From positions 1 through 64,000 of the forward strand of contig NZ_FOND01000022.1 in assembly GCF_900112815.1 (NCBI RefSeq): 64,000 nucleotides of DNA, written 5' to 3'. Numbering within the stretch: position 1 is the first letter of the stretch; each line of letters opens with the position of its first letter. Positions 32,333 through 43,178 of the stretch are shown here, in pieces. Source of the DNA: Blastococcus tunisiensis (GTDB taxonomy: Bacteria; Actinomycetota; Actinomycetes; Mycobacteriales; Geodermatophilaceae). The position numbers and the translations under genes are program-made. Under the pieces are notes generated by a model. The model ran no database searches, had not been told where the DNA came from, and saw only the letters and a list, made by a program, of their open reading frames with translations.

Positions 32333-33213
32333 CACACGCGCACCACGGTCTTCCGGCCGAACAGGCCCTGGGGTCGGACGAGGAGGACGACGAAGATGAG
32401 GATGAACGGCACGGCGACCTTGAGATCGAAGCCGATGAACGGCACGTACACCGCGGCCAGGTTCTCCAGGACGCCGATGAGCCACGCTGCGATGACGACG
32501 CCGAACGGGCTGGTCAGACCGCCGAGGATGACGGCGGCCAGCGCGTACACGAGTGCGTTGTCGAGCATCCCGGGGGTCAGCGTGAGCCGCGGCGCCACGA
32601 GCGCGCCGGCGACGGCCCCGAGCACCGCGGCCAGGCCCCAGCCGACCATGAGCAGGCGCCCCACGGGCAGCCCCGAGAAGGCTGCGGACTGCGGGTTGAT
32701 CGCGACCGCCCGCAGCGCCAGGCCGAGCTTCGTGCGGACGAACAGCAGCTGCAGCAGGATCATCGCCGCGACGATCACCAGCGTGGTGCCGATCGAGCGG
32801 ACGCTGACCGACACTCCCAGGAACGAGACGGTGTCGAGCGGGAACAGCGACTCGAACTGCTGGTTGTTGTAGCTCCACAGCCACCCGGCGATGCCGGTGA
32901 TCAGCGTCAGCAGGCCGACGGTGACGACGATGGCGGTGTCGGGGTCGCCACGCTCGAACCTCCGCATCAGCCAGCGCTCGACCGCGGCACCCAGGACGAA
33001 GGAGAAGACGATGGACAGCAGGATGGCGACGATCAGGGGCAGGCCCTGGTTCGTCAGCCACCACGCGAAGTACGCGGCGAGCACCGCCATGCCACCCTGC
33101 GCGAAGTTGATCAGACCGGTCGCCGAGTGGACGAGCACGATCGCGAGAGCGAGCGCGGCGTAGACCGAGCCGGTGGACAGGCCGTCGACGACGAGTTGGA
33201 CGAATTTCTCCAT
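32332..33213 (-). CDS. Liv-type ABC transporter permease, LivH family
   Basis: 293 residues, about eight transmembrane segments. The typical LivH start (FVQLVVDGLSTGSVYAALALAI), GLINFAQGGMAVLAAY and the coupling-helix region LGLALRAVAINPQSAAFSGL are present. Works with LivM as the membrane channel. Only 1 nt separates its start from the ATPase gene upstream, so all five genes are one operon. Confidence 0.88.
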   Translation of the reverse strand: MEKFVQLVVDGLSTGSVYAALALAIVLVHSATGLINFAQGGMAVLAAYFAWWLTNQGLPLIVAILLSIVFSFVLGAAVERWLMRRFERGDPDTAIVVTVGLLTLITGIAGWLWSYNNQQFESLFPLDTVSFLGVSVSVRSIGTTLVIVAAMILLQLLFVRTKLGLALRAVAINPQSAAFSGLPVGRLLMVGWGLAAVLGAVAGALVAPRLTLTPGMLDNALVYALAAVILGGLTSPFGVVIAAWLIGVLENLAAVYVPFIGFDLKVAVPFILIFVVLLVRPQGLFGRKTVVRV

Positions 33214-33214
33214 G

Positions 33215-33925
33215 TCAGCCTCCCAGGTAGGCGCGGCGGATCTCGTCCATGCCCCTGAGCTCCGCGGACGTGCCGGTGAGCACGTTCCGCCCGGTCTCCA
33301 GGACCGTGGCGCTGTCGACCAGGGTGAAGGCGAGGTTGGCGTTCTGCTCGACCACGAGCATGGCGATGCCGGACTCCGTGCGCAGGCGGTGGATGGCGTC
33401 GTAGACGTTCCGCGCGGTGCTCGGCGCGAGGCCGAGCGAGGCCTCGTCGAGGAGCAGCAGCCGCGGCTTGGACATGATCCCCCGGGCCACGGCGAGCATC
33501 TGCTGCTCACCACCGGACAGGGCCGACGCGTTCGACGTGATGCGGTCCTGCAGGTTCGGGAACAGGTCGAGGCAGTACTCGATGTCGGTGTCGACCGCCT
33601 TGCGGTCCTTGCGCAGGTAGGCGCCGACGCGCAGGTTGTCGCGGACGGTGAGGTCACCGAGCGTGCCGCGCCCCTCGGGGACGTGCGCGATGCCGAGCGC
33701 GGCCACCTGGTCGGGCCGCATGCCGCGGATGTCCTTGCCGTCGAAGACGATCCGGCCACCCGTGCGGACGGTGCCGCTGATCGCGCGCAGCGTGGTGGTC
33801 TTGCCCGCGCCGTTGGCGCCCAGGATGCCGACGGCCCCCTGGTCCGGGACGCTCAGCGACACCCCGTCGAGCACCTGCACGGACTCGTAGAACGCGGTGA
33901 CGTCCTCGAGCTCAAGCAGCGTCAT
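33215..33925 (-). CDS. Liv-type ABC transporter ATP-binding protein, LivF family
   Basis: 236 residues. Walker A GANGAGKTT, Q-loop region, signature LSGGEQQM and Walker B LLLLDEASLGLAP, all in order. It energises the Liv-type importer. It overlaps the LivG gene by 14 nt. No unusual features. Confidence 0.9.
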   Translation of the reverse strand: MTLLELEDVTAFYESVQVLDGVSLSVPDQGAVGILGANGAGKTTTLRAISGTVRTGGRIVFDGKDIRGMRPDQVAALGIAHVPEGRGTLGDLTVRDNLRVGAYLRKDRKAVDTDIEYCLDLFPNLQDRITSNASALSGGEQQMLAVARGIMSKPRLLLLDEASLGLAPSTARNVYDAIHRLRTESGIAMLVVEQNANLAFTLVDSATVLETGRNVLTGTSAELRGMDEIRRAYLGG

Positions 33926-34694
33926 CCGCGCCGTCCTTCCCGATGTAGGCCTCGATGACCCGGGGGTCGGACTGCGCCTCGGCGGCCGTCCCCTCCATGA
34001 GCTTGGCGCCGTTGTCGAGCACGACGACGTGGTCCGTGAGCGCGGCGATGAGCCCCATGTGGTGCTCCACGATGACGACGGTGATGTCGTCCTCGGCGCG
34101 CAGCCGCCGGACGGTGGCGATCAGGTGCTCCACCTCGGCGTGCGGCAGGCCGGCGGCGGGCTCGTCGAGGAGCAGCAGCTGCGGCTTCATCAGCAGCGCG
34201 CGGCACAGCTCGACACCCTTGTGCAGACCGTGCGACAGCTCGTCGGCCGGTAGGTGCGCGGCCCAGCCCAGCTCGTTGCGCTCGAGGAGCTCGAGCGCCT
34301 CAGCCCGCAGCTCCTTCTCCGCGCGCCGGGTCCGCGGTGTGCGCACCGACCACTCCAGCGCTCCACCGGGCAGCCGGGTGTGCGCACCGAGCAGCACGTT
34401 CTCGAGCACCGTCGCGTGCAGCTGCAGCGCCGGGTGCTGGAACGTCCGGGCCAGGCCGTGCCGGGCCAGCGTGGCCGGACGCGCGCCCTGGACCTCGTTG
34501 CCGTCGATCCGCACGGTGCCCGACGTGGGCGTGTAGTGCCCGCTGATGCAGTTGAACAACGAGGTCTTGCCCGCACCGTTGGGCCCCACGAGCCCGAAGA
34601 TCGAGCCCGGCTCGACGGTGAAGCTCACCTCCCGCAGCACCTTGATGCCGCCAAACTGCAGGCTGACGTCCTGCAAGGCCAGCTGAGCCGCCAT
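33912..34694 (-). CDS. Liv-type ABC transporter ATP-binding protein, LivG family
   Basis: 260 residues. Walker A GPNGAGKTS, the LivG-type ARTFQHPALQLHATVLENVLLGAH block, a degenerate signature (LSHGLHKGVELCRAL) as usual in LivG, and Walker B LLLLDEPAAGLPHAE. First gene of the importer operon, so the promoter must lie in 34695-34905. The ATG at 34694 is chosen because family similarity starts at LALQDVSLQFGG. Confidence 0.9.
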   Translation of the reverse strand: MAAQLALQDVSLQFGGIKVLREVSFTVEPGSIFGLVGPNGAGKTSLFNCISGHYTPTSGTVRIDGNEVQGARPATLARHGLARTFQHPALQLHATVLENVLLGAHTRLPGGALEWSVRTPRTRRAEKELRAEALELLERNELGWAAHLPADELSHGLHKGVELCRALLMKPQLLLLDEPAAGLPHAEVEHLIATVRRLRAEDDITVVIVEHHMGLIAALTDHVVVLDNGAKLMEGTAAEAQSDPRVIEAYIGKDGADDAA

Positions 34695-34905
34695 CGACTG
34701 CCTCTCCCGCCGTTGCCACGTTGCTCCGGTGCGCGGACCCCCGGCCCGCCGAGGGACCGTACCCCCCGCCGGAGATCCCGACGACGCGGGCGCAGGAGCG
34801 TTGCCGAGCCGTGACCTGGCCGCCCCGGGACCGTGCCGTCGCCCCTCTCCGCCCCGCCCGCCGGCTCCACGGGTGCGCGGCCCGACCCGGGTTGCCCCGC
34901 CCACG

Positions 34906-37847
<2,942 letters not shown>

Positions 37848-37863
37848 CACCTGCATCGCGGCC

Positions 37864-37896
37864 GTGGCCGGGCGAGGGAACTCCTCGCCCGGCCAC
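37864..37896 (+). terminator. Strong terminator hairpin
   Basis: Perfect 14-bp stem (37864-37877 with 37883-37896) with a 5-nt loop, 17 bp after the first LigM-type gene. The two demethylase genes are therefore probably separate transcripts. Confidence 0.7.
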
Positions 37897-37925
37897 AGCC
37901 GTCTCCGGCCCCCGGACCGGCCCGC

Positions 37926-37988
37926 GATAGGTCAGATGTCGCGCACCGGCTCCGCCCCGGTGGCCCGGGAAGCCGGTCATCCGCGTGA
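37926..37988 (+). promoter_or_regulatory. Putative control region of the second demethylase gene
   Basis: Contains GATAGGTCAGATGTCGC (37926-37942), which differs from the element upstream of the first demethylase gene at only three of 17 positions, and GGTCATCCGCGTGA (37975-37988), which shares GTCATCCG with it. Likely operator or activator sites. Confidence 0.4.
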
Positions 37989-38112
37989 TCCGCGGCACAG
38001 CCGGACCCCATAGCGTCGGGTCGACCGCCGCAGCAGGCCCGTCCGGCCGCGCGGTGCTCCCCCACGGTCAGGCAGCCGCCTGACCACCCCGCGTCGAGAG
38101 GCCCCGTCCGTC

Positions 38113-39474
38113 ATGTCCTCCGAGAGTCTGGCCGCGGCGCTCGCCCGCGCCGGCAGCCCCGTCGAACTGCTGCGGAACCTCAGCTTCCCGCCGAGCACGT
38201 TCCCGGTGCAGCCCGAGTTCACCAACTGGCGCTCCGAGCAGCGGGCGTGGGTGGAGACCTGCGCCCTGCTGGACCAGTCGCACCACATGACCGACCTCTT
38301 CCTCGAGGGCCCGGACGCCCTGCGCCTGCTCAGCGACGTCGGCGTCAACAGCTTCGCCGGGTTCGGCGTCGGCAAGGCCAAGCAGTTCGTCGCGGTGAAC
38401 CCCGACGGCCACCTGATGGGCGACGCCATCCTCTTCCACCTCGAGGAGGAGCTGTTCGACCTCGTGGGGCACCCGATGGTCCTGGACTGGGTCACCTTCA
38501 ACCTCGAGCGCGGCGACTACGCGGTCACCGCCGAGCGCGACGACAACTCCGCCGTCCGCGCGTCCGGCCCTCCGCGGCTCTACCGCTACGAGCTGCAGGG
38601 GCCGACCGCCGCCGCACTCATGGAAGCGGTCACCGGCGCCCCGCTGCCGGACGTGAAGTTCTTCCACATGGCCGAGTTCAGCATCGCCGGACGCCGCGTG
38701 CGCGGCCTGCGGCACGGCATGGCCGGCCAGCCGGGCTTCGAGCTGTTCGGCCCCTGGGAGGACGGCGACACGATCCTCGACGCCCTGCTCACCGCGGGCG
38801 CCGACCACGGCCTCGTGCGGGTGGGCGCCAAGGCGTACTCGACCGCGAACCTCGAGTCCGGCTGGGTCCCGGCGCCGCTGCCCGCGCTCTTCTCCGACGA
38901 CCCGCTCATGCAGGAGTACCGGGAGTGGCTCCCGGCCGCGAAGGTGGGCTCCATCGGCGGCAGCCACGACTCCGCCGACATCGGCGACTACTACCTGACG
39001 CCCTACGACATCGGGTACGGCAAGACGATCCGGTTCGACCACGACTTCATCGGCCGGGCGGCGCTCGAGCGGCTGGCCGAGGCACCGAAGCGGCAGAAGG
39101 TCACGCTGGTCTGGAACGCCGACGACGTGACCGCGGCGGTCGGTTCGCTGTACCGGCCCGGCCCGGGTGCGAAGTACATCGAGATGCCCAAGGCCCGCTA
39201 CGCCACCCACCACGAGGACGCGGTGCTCGTGGACGGGCGCCCGGTCGGCATCTCCCTGGACTGCGGCTACCTGGCCAACGCGCGGGTCATGGCCTCGCTG
39301 GCCACCCTCGACGCCGAATACGCCGCGCCCGGGACCGAGGTCACCGTGGTGTGGGGCGAGCATCCCGTCTCGGCCAAGCCGGCGGTCGAGCCGCACGAGC
39401 AGGTGCAGATCCGGGCCACCGTGGCGCCCGTCCCGTTCGTCGACTTCGCCCGGGAGAACTACCGGACCGGCTGA
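38113..39474 (+). CDS. Second LigM/DesA-family methyltransferase with altered active-site residues
   Basis: 453 residues, clearly paralogous to the product of the previous gene along its whole length (VQPEFTNWRSEQRAW, DQSHHM, LRHGMAGQPG, AYSTANLESGW). The positions matching LigM His60, Glu215 and Tyr247 are kept (His58, Glu210, Tyr242). The Tyr31 position is Phe30 and the Arg122 position is His120 (LVGHPMVL). Because Arg122 is thought to contact the substrate carboxylate, this paralogue probably acts on a different aromatic ether, or is a variant with altered chemistry. A start ATG at 38113 gives a full family-length protein. Confidence 0.8.
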   Translation: MSSESLAAALARAGSPVELLRNLSFPPSTFPVQPEFTNWRSEQRAWVETCALLDQSHHMTDLFLEGPDALRLLSDVGVNSFAGFGVGKAKQFVAVNPDGHLMGDAILFHLEEELFDLVGHPMVLDWVTFNLERGDYAVTAERDDNSAVRASGPPRLYRYELQGPTAAALMEAVTGAPLPDVKFFHMAEFSIAGRRVRGLRHGMAGQPGFELFGPWEDGDTILDALLTAGADHGLVRVGAKAYSTANLESGWVPAPLPALFSDDPLMQEYREWLPAAKVGSIGGSHDSADIGDYYLTPYDIGYGKTIRFDHDFIGRAALERLAEAPKRQKVTLVWNADDVTAAVGSLYRPGPGAKYIEMPKARYATHHEDAVLVDGRPVGISLDCGYLANARVMASLATLDAEYAAPGTEVTVVWGEHPVSAKPAVEPHEQVQIRATVAPVPFVDFARENYRTG

Positions 39475-39563
39475 CCCGCGCCACCGGCCGATCGCCGCGG
39501 CCCGCTCCTCCCCCGGGGGCGGGCCGCCGCGGGTCCGGGCGCTGCACTCCCCCGCAGCAACGC

Positions 39564-39597
39564 CGAGGCCCCGGGAGGAACTCCTCCCGGGGCCTCG
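39564..39597. terminator. Bidirectional terminator hairpin
   Basis: Perfect 15-bp stem (39564-39578 with 39583-39597) and AACT loop between the convergent second demethylase gene and the ligB gene. Confidence 0.7.
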
Positions 39598-39607
39598 ACG
39601 GCGGTGC

Positions 39608-40465
39608 TCAGGCGCGCTGCGGGAGCCGGTTGTCGAACAGCGCGATACCGGCCGCGGTGTTGGACGCCGGCACGAAGTAGTCCGAGTGGATCCTGGTGAC
39701 CTGCTCGTTCATCGCGCCCCGCATGATCAGCCACATGATCAGCTCGATGCCCTCCGAGCCGGCCTGGCGGATGAGCTCCTCGCGGGACATCCCGGCGAGG
39801 GCGTCCGGATCCGTCTCGATCTTCTCCATCCACAGGGCGTCGAAGTCGGGGTTGATGAAGCCGGCACGGGCGCCGGCGAGCTGGTGGGACATGCCCCCGG
39901 TGCCCAGGACGCCGACCGTGATGTCCTTCGGGTAGCTCCGGATCGCCCGGCCGAGCGCCTTGCCGAGGGCGAAGCACCGGGCGGCCGTCGGCTGCGGGTA
40001 CTGGATGACGTTGACCAGCAGCGGGATGACCGGGCAGGGCCAGGAGTCCCCCGGATCCGGCGTCCAGACCGACAGCGGCACGGTGAACCCGTGGTCGACG
40101 TGCAGTTCCTGGAAGACCGTGAGGTCGAACTCCTCGTCCACCAGGCTCTCCACCAGGTGGAAGGAGAACTCGGGATCGCCGACGACGTCGGGCACCGGCC
40201 GGCGCCCGAACCCTTCGTCCGCCACCTCGTACCGCTCGGCGGTGCCCAGCCCGAAGGTCGGGACGAAGTCCAGGTCGATGCCGTTGGCGTGGTCGTTGTA
40301 GACCACGATCGCGACGTCCGGCCGGTGCTCGGCCAGCCACGCCCGCGCCGGCGCGTAGCCGTCGAACAGCGCCTTCCACGCCGGGTCGTCGGCCTTCCCC
40401 CGGTCCATCGCCGCACCGATCGACGGCACGTGCGAGGTCGCCAGACCCCAGATCACCTCAGCCAT
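39608..40465 (-). CDS. ligB: Protocatechuate 4,5-dioxygenase beta (catalytic) subunit, LigB-type
   Basis: 285 residues, class III extradiol dioxygenase. The residues that bind Fe(II) and catalyse in Sphingobium LigB (His12, His61, Glu242, His195) have counterparts at His12 (SHVPS), His59 (NDHANG), Glu241 (GIELIMW) and His194 (GMSHQL). It cleaves protocatechuate, or gallate/3-O-methylgallate, between C4 and C5. The start at 40465 overlaps the alpha-subunit gene by 8 nt, as in ligAB operons. This branch of aromatic degradation is typical of Sphingomonads and less usual in actinobacteria, which mostly use 3,4-cleavage. Confidence 0.88.
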   Translation of the reverse strand: MAEVIWGLATSHVPSIGAAMDRGKADDPAWKALFDGYAPARAWLAEHRPDVAIVVYNDHANGIDLDFVPTFGLGTAERYEVADEGFGRRPVPDVVGDPEFSFHLVESLVDEEFDLTVFQELHVDHGFTVPLSVWTPDPGDSWPCPVIPLLVNVIQYPQPTAARCFALGKALGRAIRSYPKDITVGVLGTGGMSHQLAGARAGFINPDFDALWMEKIETDPDALAGMSREELIRQAGSEGIELIMWLIMRGAMNEQVTRIHSDYFVPASNTAAGIALFDNRLPQRA

Positions 40466-40826
40466 CCCGGCGTCCCCCAGCGCGCATCGCGGCGAGGAAC
40501 TCGTCCTCGCCCATCCCGGTGAACACGCCACCCAGGTACTGCATCGACCGGCCGTCCATCATCGCCAGCTTGTACACGTAGAAGATGCTGCCCCCGAGGT
40601 CGATCATCGCCTGCCAGTCGCGGTCCAGGACCGCCTGCTGCTGCTCCGGCGTCAGCCCGAACTCCTGGCAGTAGGCGGCCTCGTCGGCCAGGAAGCGCTC
40701 CCGGTTCTGCGCGGTGCGCAGGCTCATGAACAACTTGTTCATGCGCAGCCCCCGGCGGCTGGTCTGCCCGTCGAAGACCGGGGTGCCCGGCAGGTCGAAT
40801 CGGCTGGGAGGGGTCTCCGAGCTCAT
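40458..40826 (-). CDS. ligA: Protocatechuate 4,5-dioxygenase alpha subunit, LigA-type
   Basis: 122 residues, all helical. Typical LigA segments RRGLRMNKLFMSLRTAQNRERFLADEAAYC and LDRDWQAMIDLGGSIFYVYKLA line the substrate pocket above the LigB iron. Because alpha and beta subunits are encoded by overlapping genes, an alpha2-beta2 enzyme is expected. It is downstream of the isomerase-like and hydrolase genes on the same strand. Confidence 0.88.
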   Translation of the reverse strand: MSSETPPSRFDLPGTPVFDGQTSRRGLRMNKLFMSLRTAQNRERFLADEAAYCQEFGLTPEQQQAVLDRDWQAMIDLGGSIFYVYKLAMMDGRSMQYLGGVFTGMGEDEFLAAMRAGGRRDG

Positions 40827-40882
40827 GGCTGGCTGTTCCCTTCTGGCATCCCGGGAGGCAGCGAGAGTGCCGCCCGGCGCGG

Positions 40883-41161
40883 TCACGTGCGCTCCTGGGG
40901 GTGGGTGGCGAGCGCCTCGACGTGGACGTCGAGCCACGGGGCCATCGGCAGCGACATCAGGGCGTCGTGCAGCGCGGCGGGGTCCGCGGCCTCGTAGAGG
41001 CCGATGGTCGCGTTCCGGCCGGGCACCCGCCACAGCCGCTTGAGCACCCCGTCGGCGCGCAGCTCCATCGCCCGGGCGCGCTCGCCGGCCCGCAGCTCCT
41101 CCCGCCGCTCGGCCGGGGTGTCGGCCGGCAGCCGGTTCTCCGACCGGACCAGGAACTCCAT
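40883..41161 (-). CDS. Muconolactone isomerase-like protein
   Basis: 92 residues. Ferredoxin-like fold of the muconolactone delta-isomerase family (MEFLVRSENRLP at the N-terminus, RVPGRNATIGLYEAAD, MSLPMAPWLDVHVEAL). The family also includes enzymes without known substrates that accompany ring-cleavage operons. It is coupled to the hydrolase gene (1-nt gap) and followed by ligA. Role in the route is undefined; isomerisation of a ring-cleavage lactone is plausible. Confidence 0.65.
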   Translation of the reverse strand: MEFLVRSENRLPADTPAERREELRAGERARAMELRADGVLKRLWRVPGRNATIGLYEAADPAALHDALMSLPMAPWLDVHVEALATHPQERT

Positions 41162-41162
41162 C

Positions 41163-41876
41163 TCAGATCCCTTCGCTCGCGATGTCCACCAGCACCGCGG
41201 CCAGCTCGGCCGGCGCGGTGACCATGGCCTCGTGCCCGGTCTCCAGCTCGTGCACCGGCCACTGCCGCGCCCGGGCGCGGTCGGCCTGAGCGGCGAAGAC
41301 CCGCATCCAGCTGACGCACTCGACGAACGCGGCGGGCACGTCGTCGACCGCGCCGGTCAGCCGCAGCGGGTCGGTGTAGGTCTTCCAGGGGTGCGGGGTG
41401 AGCTTCGGGCTCAGCCAGTCCAGGTCGGCCTGCTCGGTCACGCCCAGCACGGACAGCTTGCGGACCGGCACCAGCCAGCCGAACCCCTGCCCGGCCGCGG
41501 ACTCCGCCCAGTGGTGCTCGACGGTCTCGGGCAGCAGGTCCCGCGCCGCCTCGCCGTCGGCGCCCACGAACGCGTCCAGGTAGACCCGGCGGGCGATCGC
41601 CCCGGGACGGCGGTCGGCGACCGCGGTCACGACCTGCCCGGCGTAGCTGTGCCCCACCAGGACGACGTCGGTGAGCCCGAGGACGTCGATCAGCCGGACC
41701 ACGTCCTCGACGTGGGTCTCCAGGCCGACGAGCGGTGAGAGCAGGTGCGCCCGTTCCGACAGCCCGGTGAGCGTCGGCGCGTGCACCTCGTGGCCGGCGT
41801 CCCGCAGCCGGGGGGCCACCCGGTCCCAGCACCATCCGCCGTGCCAGGCACCGTGCACGAGGACGAACGTGGCCAT
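41163..41876 (-). CDS. Alpha/beta hydrolase (esterase-like)
   Basis: 237 residues. The N-terminus ATFVLVHGAWHGGWCW, nucleophile region VGHSYAGQV (Ser), and GHEAMVTAP (His) resemble the plant hydroxynitrile-lyase/methylesterase-type hydrolases common in actinobacteria. In this operon it may hydrolyse an aromatic ester or a ring-cleavage product before or after LigAB. The promoter is probably in 41877-42053. Confidence 0.75.
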   Translation of the reverse strand: MATFVLVHGAWHGGWCWDRVAPRLRDAGHEVHAPTLTGLSERAHLLSPLVGLETHVEDVVRLIDVLGLTDVVLVGHSYAGQVVTAVADRRPGAIARRVYLDAFVGADGEAARDLLPETVEHHWAESAAGQGFGWLVPVRKLSVLGVTEQADLDWLSPKLTPHPWKTYTDPLRLTGAVDDVPAAFVECVSWMRVFAAQADRARARQWPVHELETGHEAMVTAPAELAAVLVDIASEGI

Positions 41877-41970
41877 GTCTCTCCTCCTCGGGCAGCGCAG
41901 GGGTCGGCGTGGCACCTCTGTGCCCAGCCACCCGTCACGCTAGGCATGGCCGCGGCGGGCGGGATCGGCC

Positions 41971-42026
41971 CGATGTCACGACGCCGCGTCCGATGCTGCA
42001 GCACCCCCCTACGTCATCCGTCGTGA
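41971..42026 (-). promoter_or_regulatory. Putative control region of the hydrolase-LigAB operon
   Basis: Contains CGATGTCACGACGCC (41980-41994), related to the element upstream of the second demethylase gene, and ACGTCATCCGTCGTGA (42011-42026), sharing GTCATCCG with both demethylase upstream regions. Confidence 0.35.
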
Positions 42027-42053
42027 CCCCCACCCCCCAGGGTGAGGTCCGGC

Positions 42054-42353
42054 TCAGAGGTCGAGGACGAGCCGCCGCGTCGTCGCCCGGGACACGCAGA
42101 TCATCATCGTCTCCCCGACCAGGCGCTCCTCCCCCGTCAGGACGCCGTCCCGGTGGTCGGGCTCGCCTTCGTAGACCCGCGTCTCGCAGGCGCCGCAGCG
42201 GCCGTCGGCGCAGGCGGACGGCACCTCGAGGCCCGTCCGTCGCACGGCCTCGAGGATCGAGGTGTCGGCCGGGACGGCCAGGACGATCCCGGCGGCGGCG
42301 CAGACGACCTGCAGCGGGGTGACGTCCGGAGCGGGCTCAGGAGCAGCGGGCAC
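42054..42353 (-). CDS. Stand-alone [2Fe-2S] ferredoxin, VanB C-terminal-domain type
   Basis: 99 residues, GTG start. Plant-type 2Fe-2S ligands Cys48, Cys53, Cys56 and Cys86 (C-x4-C-x2-C-x29-C). EGEPDHRDGVLTGEER and SRATTRRLVLDL are the tail of phthalate-dioxygenase-reductase proteins such as vanillate demethylase VanB. No FMN/NAD domain is present, so it must accept electrons from another reductase. It may serve an oxygenase elsewhere, or be a remnant of an older VanAB system replaced by the THF-dependent one. Confidence 0.8.
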   Translation of the reverse strand: MPAAPEPAPDVTPLQVVCAAAGIVLAVPADTSILEAVRRTGLEVPSACADGRCGACETRVYEGEPDHRDGVLTGEERLVGETMMICVSRATTRRLVLDL

Positions 42354-42515
42354 GCGGGCCTCCCTCTGTCGTGCGGGCGGACCGCGGACGAGGACGTCGG
42401 CGCCCGACCGACAGCCACGCTAGGGCGACGGGCACACCGGCGGAACGCGCGGACGACCCGGCCGGCGGACGCCGGTGTCGCGCGCCGGGCGCGACGAATG
42501 ACGGGGCGCCCGGGC

Positions 42516-43178
42516 TCACCGGGGCTGGACGAGGCCCTCCTTGACGGCCAGCAGCGCCGCCTGCGTCCGGGAGGAGAGCCCCATCTTGGTGAGCAGGTGG
42601 CTGACGTGCGTGCGGGCGGTCCGCTCGCTGATCACCAGGTGCTCGGCGATGTCCTTGTTCGACCGGCCCTCCGCGATGAGGACGAGCACCTCCTTCTCGC
42701 GGGCGGTGAGCACGCCGAGCCCCGTGCGGGGGGCGCGCATCTCCTGGGTCAGCCGGCGGGTCACCGCGGCGTCGAGGAAGACCTCGTCGCGGACGGCTGC
42801 CCGCAGCGCGGCGTCCACCTCGGCGGGGCCGGCGTCCTTGAGCAGGTACCCGGAGGCCCCGCTCTCCAGCGCGGCGTGCACCCGCTCGGTCTCCCCGAAG
42901 CTGGTCAGGATGACCACCTTCAGCTGCGGGAAGCGGCGCAGCACCTCGCCGGTGGCGGTCACCCCGTCCATGCCGGGCATCTGCAGGTCCATCAGCACGA
43001 CGTGCGGCAGTTCGTCGTGCGCGGCGGACCGGGCCAGCACGTCCAGGGCCTCCTGCCCGTCGCCGGCCTCGGCCGCCACGTCGACGTCCTCCAGCGCCTC
43101 GAGGTAGGCGACCACCCCGCGGCGCACGACCGCGTGGTCGTCCACCACGAGGACGCGGATCGGGTGCGGAACGGTCAC
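42516..43178 (-). CDS. NarL/LuxR-family response regulator
   Basis: 220 residues, GTG start overlapping the kinase stop. Receiver domain with IRVLVVDDHAVVRRG and phospho-acceptor Asp in VVLMDLQMPGMDG, then a LuxR-type helix-turn-helix (LTAREKEVLVLIAEGRSNKDIA). Partner of the adjacent kinase. No stimulus is visible; its place between the aromatic and C1-folate genes suggests local control, but this is weak. Confidence 0.9.
   Translation of the reverse strand: MTVPHPIRVLVVDDHAVVRRGVVAYLEALEDVDVAAEAGDGQEALDVLARSAAHDELPHVVLMDLQMPGMDGVTATGEVLRRFPQLKVVILTSFGETERVHAALESGASGYLLKDAGPAEVDAALRAAVRDEVFLDAAVTRRLTQEMRAPRTGLGVLTAREKEVLVLIAEGRSNKDIAEHLVISERTARTHVSHLLTKMGLSSRTQAALLAVKEGLVQPR

Noticed and set aside
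29949-34694. Branched-chain amino acid transporter as the definite function
   Set aside because: The family fits, but the surrounding aromatic genes make aromatic acids at least as likely, so no livJ/livK symbols were assigned.
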